Of a stretch of 28,177 nucleotides of DNA, positions 22,776 through 28,177 are shown piece after piece. The DNA comes from Cudoniella acicularis (Eukaryota > Ascomycota > Leotiomycetes > Helotiales > Helotiaceae). Under the pieces are notes generated by a model that saw only the letters and a program-made list of their open reading frames with translations, did not search any database and had not been told where the DNA came from. Both the position numbers and the translations under genes were made by a program. The DNA lies in contig JAAMPI010000684.1 in assembly GCA_013054445.1 (NCBI GenBank), positions 1 to 28,177 of the forward strand, in the 5' to 3' direction. Every line of letters begins with the position of its first letter. The first letter of the stretch is position 1.

Positions 22776-22915
22776 TGCTAGGTATTAGGGTCGAACTGAT
22801 GATCTTCTGCACACGAGGCGGAGGGCTTCCTCATACATAACTGTTAAGGACGAAATCGCAAGTAGGCACTCCCCCCTATATCGGACAGGCGCTTTAACCA
22901 CTAAGCTAACCCAGC
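22776..22915 (-). tRNA. tRNA-like element 2 with a long anticodon-loop insert
   Basis: Same plan as element 1: acceptor GCTGGGT/ACCTAGC, D arm GCT-TAGTGGTTAA-AGC, anticodon stem CCTGT/GCAGA, variable AGATC, T arm ATCAG-TTCGACC-CTAAT, discriminator A. The A box TAGCTTAGTGG is close to consensus. The D stem is GCT/AGC where elements 1 and 3 have GTC/GAT or GTC/GAC, so pairing is kept by double change. Mismatches: one in the T stem and one in the anticodon stem; the base at position 33 is C instead of T. The insert is about 68 nt. TTTTTCTTTTT follows. It is the most decayed of the three and more likely a pseudo-tRNA or repeat copy. Confidence 0.5.
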
Positions 22916-22980
22916 TCTTTGCTATTTTTGTTGAGATAATTTATGGTTATTGTTGTTTATGAGGGGGGAGAGCTGGGTTA
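22907..22980. repeat. 12-bp perfect inverted repeat at the 5' end of tRNA-like element 2
   Basis: TAACCCAGCTCT (22907-22918) and AGAGCTGGGTTA (22969-22980) are exact reverse complements 50 nt apart. The left arm overlaps the 5' end of element 2, so the right arm is a head-to-head copy of that end. Confidence 0.85.
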
Positions 22981-23674
22981 ATTTTGGCGAGAAAGAGTGT
23001 GGCAATTTTTGGTCATGTAAGTAGGCAGTGAATGGTGCATACAGTAATTGGGGTGATAAGGGGGAGCATTCAATCGGTGTTGGATTTACTATCCTCTGGA
23101 AGCAAAATTTAGAGACATGTTCCCGCTGCTCTGCCCTGCAAGGCTGGTGAATATTCAGCGTTGTACTTGTGTCTGAAAGTACAAGTCAAAAATAGACAGG
23201 CAAAATACAAAGCTAGAGATTTAAGGTGGTTTTAAAGTACGGTGGTGTGGTGGTGCTGACCGTACTACTGTAGCACAAAACGGCCCACCGCCCTTTGAAA
23301 ACACTTCAAAACCATCAAATAACCACTAATTCTGGAAAGCGTACAGTTATCCATAACTCACAAACATACATATAGATTTATATTTTTTTGTCTACTATAA
23401 TATTTCATGTCAAAGTAGTGTTGATCTTTGGAAGTGCTGAGGGCAAGCATCTAACTCAGACCGCTGAATCTACGCATGGGTATTTCTCCCACAGGATTCT
23501 TCAGCGCATCGCAAAGCATCTTGTTGGCAGTTTTTTTCGCATAATAGATTCTTCAATTCTACTTGACTTTGATAGATATTTCAATTTAAATATGGGGAGT
23601 TATAAATTCGGAACGGATGCAGTAATCCTGCTAACAATTCCCGAACTACCAAAAGGCCATAAGTTCATCTACCC
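22916..23674. other. Spacer between tRNA-like element 2 and the reductase pseudogene
   Basis: About 760 nt, AT-rich to the right, without recognisable coding sequence. Contains the hairpin at 23230-23301 and the right arm of the 12-bp inverted repeat. Confidence 0.4.
23230..23301. repeat. Nested inverted repeat (hairpin)
   Basis: Inner arms AGTACGGT (23236-23243) and ACCGTACT (23259-23266) are perfect complements with a 15-nt loop. An outer imperfect pair, TTTTAAAGTACGGTGG on the left and CCACCGCCCTTTGAAAA on the right (ending about 23301), competes for the same left arm. It could be a remnant of a small inverted-repeat transposon or a local structure; no target duplication is evident. Confidence 0.5.
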
Positions 23675-24785
23675 CTAAAGGCCCGAAGCCAAATTTTCCC
23701 GAATGGTTTGCTCCAAAAGTGTGTACCCTTTCTGGTCCCACCACTTAGCCAAAAGCGCAGCCTCAAGAGCATTATCGTTATCACCCAAATCTATGTTTGG
23801 CTCGGTAAGATGTGGAGTGACCTTTGCGGACGGCTTCAACTTCCGAACCACATCAATCAACTTATTCCAGTTGAAAGTAGCAGTAGCTGCGATGAATCGT
23901 TAGCCAATAACAGTTGTATCGAAAGCGGCTGCGAGGTGGATACGGGCAACATCGGTCATGTTGACATACCATTCTAGAAGACAAGAATCGATGCCAGTGT
24001 TGGAAAAGGGAGACTATAATGCACATGGAACACAAACAAAGAACTCATTGGAAGAGAACACATACGTCCAAGGCCTCCAAAAGGTGTCTCATTGCCATTC
24101 ATTACCCCCTTGGGCCATTCCCCCGTCTCGCTTGGGCTTGTGATGATTCGCCCGAAGATAAGCATGGGAGGACTGAGTTAACGGTGAAATGAGGTTTGCT
24201 AGTCTCTATAAACTCAAACATTGCCCACTCAGCCCTGTCCTTTGCGGCCTTGTAATTGACAAAAATACGCTCAAATCCATTAGGAGGCGGCGCGAAGGCT
24301 GCGGCAACGGTATCATCGGCCCACGTATTGCTGTCGTTCTTGTAAGTCTGGCCCAGGCGAAAGGCAATCGAGAAGGTGCCAGTGTATACAAAGCGTTTCA
24401 TGCTGGACTCAGAGACGGCAGACTTCAGAATACCCATCACTCCGGCAACAGTTTCCAGGATAATTTTGTGGCGGTCGACGGGACCAGGGAGCTTGGTTGC
24501 CGTGAAAACAATCGCATCGACGCCTTTGACTGCTTCATCGAGGGGCCCAGGAACGTCCAAGTCCTCAACAAGAGCAGGAGAGTAGTTGGGATTGTTGAAA
24601 AGCTTTTCGAGAATAGCCATCATTTCCTCGGTGCGGACGGTGCCTCGCACCCGAAAACCTAAGGCTAAAGCCTCGTGGATGATATTGCTAGCTACGTGGT
24701 CATTGGCGCCGGTGACGAGAATCAGACCCTCTTTTGAGGAAAGGAGATCTTTGTTGTGAGTGCTGAGTGAAATTGCAAGGGCTAT
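23675..24785 (-). pseudogene. Decayed NAD(P)-dependent reductase (extended SDR, Gre2/dihydroflavonol reductase-like)
   Basis: Family members reduce aldehydes or ketones with NADPH in the cytosol. The Rossmann motif LILVTGANDHVAS and the catalytic YxxxK (FVNYKAAKDRAEWAMFEF) are visible, as is a C-terminal part from WYVNMTDVARIHLAAAF to the stop at 23675. An intron at 23974-24065 (donor GTATGT, acceptor TTCTAG) is intact. Three lesions: the expected start reads GCCATAGCC (24783-24785) where ATG would be expected; one base is missing near 24158-24165, after FTVNSVLP, moving LIFGRIITSPSETGEW into another frame; and TAA at 23902-23900 replaces an expected Gln codon (VIG-stop-RFIAA). Two of the lesions are G-to-A/C-to-T type. 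A TATA-like box lies upstream. A missed first exon could rescue the start but not the other two. Confidence 0.8.
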
Positions 24786-26120
24786 GGCTGAAGGGGGCGG
24801 AAGGAAGTGCCTTTAAAAATGTAGAAACTTGAAGTCGAGTTGATTGGATTGTTCTGAGAAGTGAGTATGCTTTGCTTGTGTGTGTTATGTTCATATTACT
24901 GTGCCCCCTTGCTAGTACTTATAGCTGTATCTAATCAAGCTGGACTTAGGATTAGGTTTGGAATTGCTTAGCCAAGCTCGTCCAGCATTAATTGCTTCCA
25001 CCTTAATCCTGCTGCTATTGCCGCGATACACCTTGGAAATTTTCCATTTTATTAGGCAACCATGCACATGAGCAGTAGTACTGGGATTTATTAGAAAGAA
25101 AATTTCGCAAGCAGTGCTGTGTGTTGGAGAGTAAAATATATTAAATTAGAAAGCTGCTCCAAATGACTCGTAACATAAGGTTCGGAACTCCATGCACACA
25201 CGAATTTGGTACTCTAAGTTCCTCAGTCGTCTTGGCAACGAACAATGAATTCCGAATTTCGTTGCAAAGTATTTATAATCAATTTTCAGTAGAGAGCTCT
25301 AATGCCAAAGATGCCTTGACTTAAATAATGTGAGGTTAAAAGATAAGCAATTCATACCATTCCCGGAACCTCGGAAGCTGCAGCGCTGAAAGCACTTTGC
25401 TAGAGTATTTGCAGACGCATGATCAATTTCAACAAAAAGCCACCAAATATAATAACGTTGTTTCAAGAAAAACTAACTCATGTCTTTAGGCTAGGTGAAA
25501 TACCTAGGTACTTCCGTTCTAGCTAGACATATGGATAATAGCTAAAGTTACAGTGTCCGGGGCCCTTTAATTCAGGGGGTAGGAGGAATTATCATTCCTT
25601 CTAACAATAATAATAATTTCTCATTAATTGTATATTATACTCGAATCTTATAATATTTCTAAAATCCTAAGGTGTTAATACACTACTTCTTTATGTCATT
25701 GCACGGTGTCATTTTCGTGTTTTCATCAATACACGCAAAAAATACATCTTAAACGATGCTGTAGTTTAGCGAACGATCACTGAAATACAGCGTGCAAGTC
25801 CCTGTAAATTAGTGGATACCTATCTGAATGTGTCGTAACCCCTTCGCACACAATAACACAATAATAAGAAGACTTATGAAGATTACGGGCTCTTTTCTCC
25901 ATTCAGGTTAGAAAAGGAAAAGTTTAAGCTATATGCGGGAAGAATCTCGGACTTTCGGTTGTGTTACGCTTTTTTTTCTTTTGTGCATTTAAACTTTAAA
26001 GCCGTCACTTGCAAAAGTTGAATAAATAGAGGCAACAGAGTTGCAAAATGTATTTAATATTTTATTAGCGAACTCCAAAACAAATAAAATGGATATATGG
26101 ATATAAGCCAAAAAATTAAT
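24786..26120. other. AT-rich gene-free interval
   Basis: About 1.3 kb upstream of the decayed reductase. It is strongly AT-rich (for example around 25590-25700), dense in stops in all frames, with a small inverted repeat CTAGGT-gaaat-ACCTAG near 25491-25506. Compatible with old mutated repeats, but I recognise no transposon family in it. Confidence 0.45.
24918..24923 (-). promoter_or_regulatory. TATA-like box of the reductase pseudogene
   Basis: TATAAG on the minus strand, 133 nt before the expected start position. Consistent with a leader of about 100 nt if transcription begins some 30 nt downstream, and so with a start near 24785. Confidence 0.35.
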
Positions 26121-26270
26121 TACCAGGTATCAGGATCGAACTGATGATCTTCTGTGCTCTGTGGCCCTTCTCCATAATTTGGGGCTGCCCACCCCAAAGG
26201 CATCCCACCTTGGGGCACCAAATCATAGGGGCCATGTGAGACAGACGTCTTACCACTAGACCAACCCGGT
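26121..26270 (-). tRNA. tRNA-like element 3 with a long hairpin insert in the anticodon loop
   Basis: Acceptor ACCGGGT/ACCTGGT, TG, D arm GTC-TAGTGGTAA-GAC, anticodon stem TCTGT/ACAGA, variable AGATC, T arm ATCAG-TTCGATC-CTGAT, discriminator A. Every stem pairs, with a single G-U in the acceptor. Compared with element 1 the acceptor end, T stem and anticodon stem differ by changes that preserve pairing, which argues for past or present selection on structure. The insert of about 78 nt is itself a long hairpin. Reading an intron after position 37 gives anticodon CAC (Val), unlike elements 1 and 2. ATTTTTT follows 7 nt downstream. Confidence 0.6.
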
Positions 26271-26916
26271 TATTTTTGTATGTTTGCTCTGTTTGCTATT
26301 CAATTTTGCTTAATCTACGCTATAAACGTATCGGAGCAAGAACGCAAAGGCGAGAGTGCCAGGCGAGTCTGTAGGCCAAAATTGGAAAGCAAAGTTTTTT
26401 CAGATAGTTGGCATATTTTTTTTGAGAACTTAATAACGGCGTTTAGCGTTATTTATAGATGTTTCGTGTCCAGTACTCTCAATAGATTAGATCTCAAATA
26501 ATTTTCTTTAACATCCAATCTAGTTCACTTAGGTCTCCTTAGGATTAAATCCAATCTAATAATTTTACAAGCATCTATGGATACTGGATAGAACTTAGTC
26601 GTTAGCTTACAGCTGTTGCAGAGGTCCTTGGGATACCCCCGTTCTAATAAGATGGAAGCTGAGAGGAAAACATGCAAAATACAGAAATTTGTGCGCAACG
26701 TTATACTGATACTTTATCGTGTGACTTGTCTCTGCCTAAGATCCGCAGCAGTTGACTGTCCGTAACTAAAAATATTTCATGAAATTTTACGTCTAATCAG
26801 TGATACCCTTCTGCTTGTAATTGAAATCCACACCCACCGTCCCGCTGTTTTATTTTTGCGTGGCAGAGGAAAACAGCCAAAGAAAGTTACAAAGTACACA
26901 TTTCAGACAACCTTTA
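26271..26916. other. AT-rich spacer before the membrane protein gene
   Basis: 646 nt, AT-rich, containing a 73-codon frame without recognisable similarity. No feature is supported beyond the possible 3' UTR of the gene to the right. Confidence 0.4.
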
Positions 26917-27687
26917 TCAGCTAGCCATCTCTTGCAAACGCTCTAGTGTCAAAAGTTCGTGGACTGGGGGTCGATTTGACGTCAACTCGAACTTTTCTCC
27001 GGAACGATCTAACTCAAACTTTTGATCCCAGCCAGGTACTTCTCTTCGTCTCTCAAGCTCCTCTTGGCGTGACCTAAAATTCATCCCATGTACCAACGGT
27101 TGATTGGAAACGAGCTCGTTTCTTAATTCATTTTGAGGCATCTCCAATATTTCATTCGTATCTGGGAGTTCGGGGCCGTTTGACTCCGATATTTCAGTCT
27201 TGGTTCCCAGCATCGGCGGAGCACGTCGATGCCGTAAAATAATCCAAAACCCTAGCATCATTAGGAAAACTACTAATGCTACAATGCTAACACTAATTTC
27301 TATAATTACCAATTTCGGCAATCGGGACTCTGCTCTTGATTCAAATGATCCTGCGTTCATTCTGTATATCGGCATGGCTCATATGATCCATGGACAAACG
27401 AAGTGTACTTACCTAGGACAGCAAACAAGCAATTTCCTACTGGAGAGGTCGGAGACTGTGGAAAGTGGTACGGTAGAGACAGTAGTGTAAACAGGAGGAC
27501 AATCGAAAGGACCAAGACTGAATTGCGTCTTGAGATTTCCGGAGTATCGTGCCGATTGCTGCGCCTTCCACCACTGAGTGATAGCAGAGGGAAGGAATTC
27601 AGGATGTGCACAATCAAATGCTAGTCCGAGGGGATCAAGATTCCCGTAAAACTGAGACCAGCTTAAAAAAAATTTGGGCTTGCTCAT
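26917..27687 (-). CDS. Fungal single-pass membrane protein with CP...CCP ectodomain, function unknown
   Basis: Exons 27687-27413 and 27361-26917 join in phase through a 51-nt intron (donor AG/GTAAGT, acceptor ATACAG), giving about 239 residues. The N-terminal part holds DPLGLAFDCAHPEFLPSA and a DCPPVYTTVSTVPL...VCCPR region, which recalls the CP-x-x-YT...CCP ectodomain common in orphan membrane proteins of filamentous fungi. One strong transmembrane helix follows (about residues 109-132, LVIIEISVSIVALVVFLMML) with a basic RHRR stop. The cytosolic tail has two diverged repeats, ELVSNQPLVHGM and ELTSNRPPVHEL. No signal peptide is visible, so an upstream exon may be missing, although family members often lack one. 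Only 283 nt from a transposon end. Function is unknown. Confidence 0.6.
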
Positions 27688-27969
27688 CTAATATTGTTGG
27701 GGAAGGCGAGGGCACTGAGAGCCAAGAGGTGACCGTTCCCAAACTTGTCTCCGGGGAAAAGGAAGTTTGGGACATTATTGGCATGAACCGAATATTAAAG
27801 CAATTTTCTGTAGAGACTTTAAAGATTAAATGTTGATTAAGGTGTGTGATAGCTGTGAAAGAGTTGATTTTTGAGTCGTGGGTTTTATCCTTTATAGGTG
27901 TACTGCTAGGGAACCTAGCCCACATTCTCTATATTTCGAAATGACTAAGGGTATCTATATAACCCTGAG

Positions 27970-28177
27970 TACAATCCCTGTCCCTTGAAATAAGCCAAAA
28001 CGCGATTTTACGCGACGCGTTTCCCTATCGCTTTTACACACCACCTTTTAAAATGCCTTCTATGTCAACCCTACGACGTCCCCTAGGCCTAATTACTAGA
28101 AATAATGGCCGGGGGAAGGAGTTAACTCCTAAGATGCGCAATAAAATATGCGCCCTCTCCGAAAACGGCCATAGTAC
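27970..28177 (+). mobile_element. 5' end of a Tc1/mariner-type DNA transposon, truncated by the window
   Basis: Starts at a TA (27970-27971), the target of this superfamily, followed by a probable terminal repeat beginning ACAATCCCTGTCCCTTGAAA and a leader, then the transposase start. The other end lies beyond the window, so the repeat cannot be confirmed as inverted. Confidence 0.65.
28053..28177 (+). CDS. Tc1/mariner-type transposase, N-terminal fragment
   Basis: First 41 codons of an open frame running off the window, beginning MPSMSTLRRPLG. The segment RGKELTPKMRNKICALSENG resembles the first helix-turn-helix of fungal Tc1-like transposases, which binds the terminal repeats. The catalytic DDE/D domain is not in the window, so I cannot say whether the copy is intact. 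Confidence 0.6.
   Translation, partial: MPSMSTLRRPLGLITRNNGRGKELTPKMRNKICALSENGHS

Noticed and set aside
24700..24894. 64-codon minus-strand frame from 24894 as the start of the reductase
   Set aside because: It is in another frame from the Rossmann motif and begins near the expected transcription start; it is more likely leader sequence.
27635..27925. 96-codon minus-strand frame upstream of the membrane protein gene
   Set aside because: Different frame from the ectodomain, no signal peptide or similarity, and no convincing splice junction joins it to the gene.
28015..28020. ACGCGT near the right end as a cell-cycle box
   Set aside because: It lies inside the probable terminal repeat of the transposon, so it belongs to the element.

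Overview
This window is nuclear DNA from a filamentous ascomycete (Pezizomycotina; probably a leotiomycete, though that finer placement is only an impression from protein similarity). The evidence is short introns (mostly 43-130 nt) with GT/AG ends and CTAAC-type branch points, and proteins that read as typical Pezizomycotina orthologues. No tool was run; all gene models were spliced by eye and checked for phase.

The left three quarters (1 to about 21.7 kb) is a dense block of conserved genes: CHL1 DNA helicase (minus, C-terminus off the window); a chitin synthase regulator of the SKT5/CHS4 family ending in a CVVM prenylation box (plus); the meiotic pairing factor HOP2 (plus); a tandem CCCH zinc-finger protein (minus); ribosomal protein L28/uL15 (plus); the replication kinase CDC7 (minus); and condensin subunit 1 (plus). 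CDC7 and condensin are divergent and share a 288-bp promoter that holds a perfect ACGCGT cell-cycle box. Several of these genes act in chromosome replication, cohesion, pairing or condensation (CHL1, HOP2, CDC7, CND1), but they are separately transcribed and nothing shows a functional cluster. The condensin gene carries an apparent +2 frameshift at a short CA repeat, plus a likely stop-free intron of length 3n.

The right quarter (about 22 to 28.2 kb) is different: low gene density, AT-rich stretches, a decayed short-chain dehydrogenase/reductase with several lesions, one lineage-type single-pass membrane protein gene, and the 5' end of a Tc1/mariner-type transposon running off the window. This part also holds three related tRNA-like elements on the minus strand (22038-22135, 22776-22915, 26121-26270). 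They share a tRNA fold with A and B boxes and a nearby T run. Each has a different insert of roughly 25 to 85 nt in the anticodon loop, and the one in the third copy folds into a long hairpin. Base pairing in the D and T stems is kept by paired changes between copies. I consider these the most interesting objects in the window.
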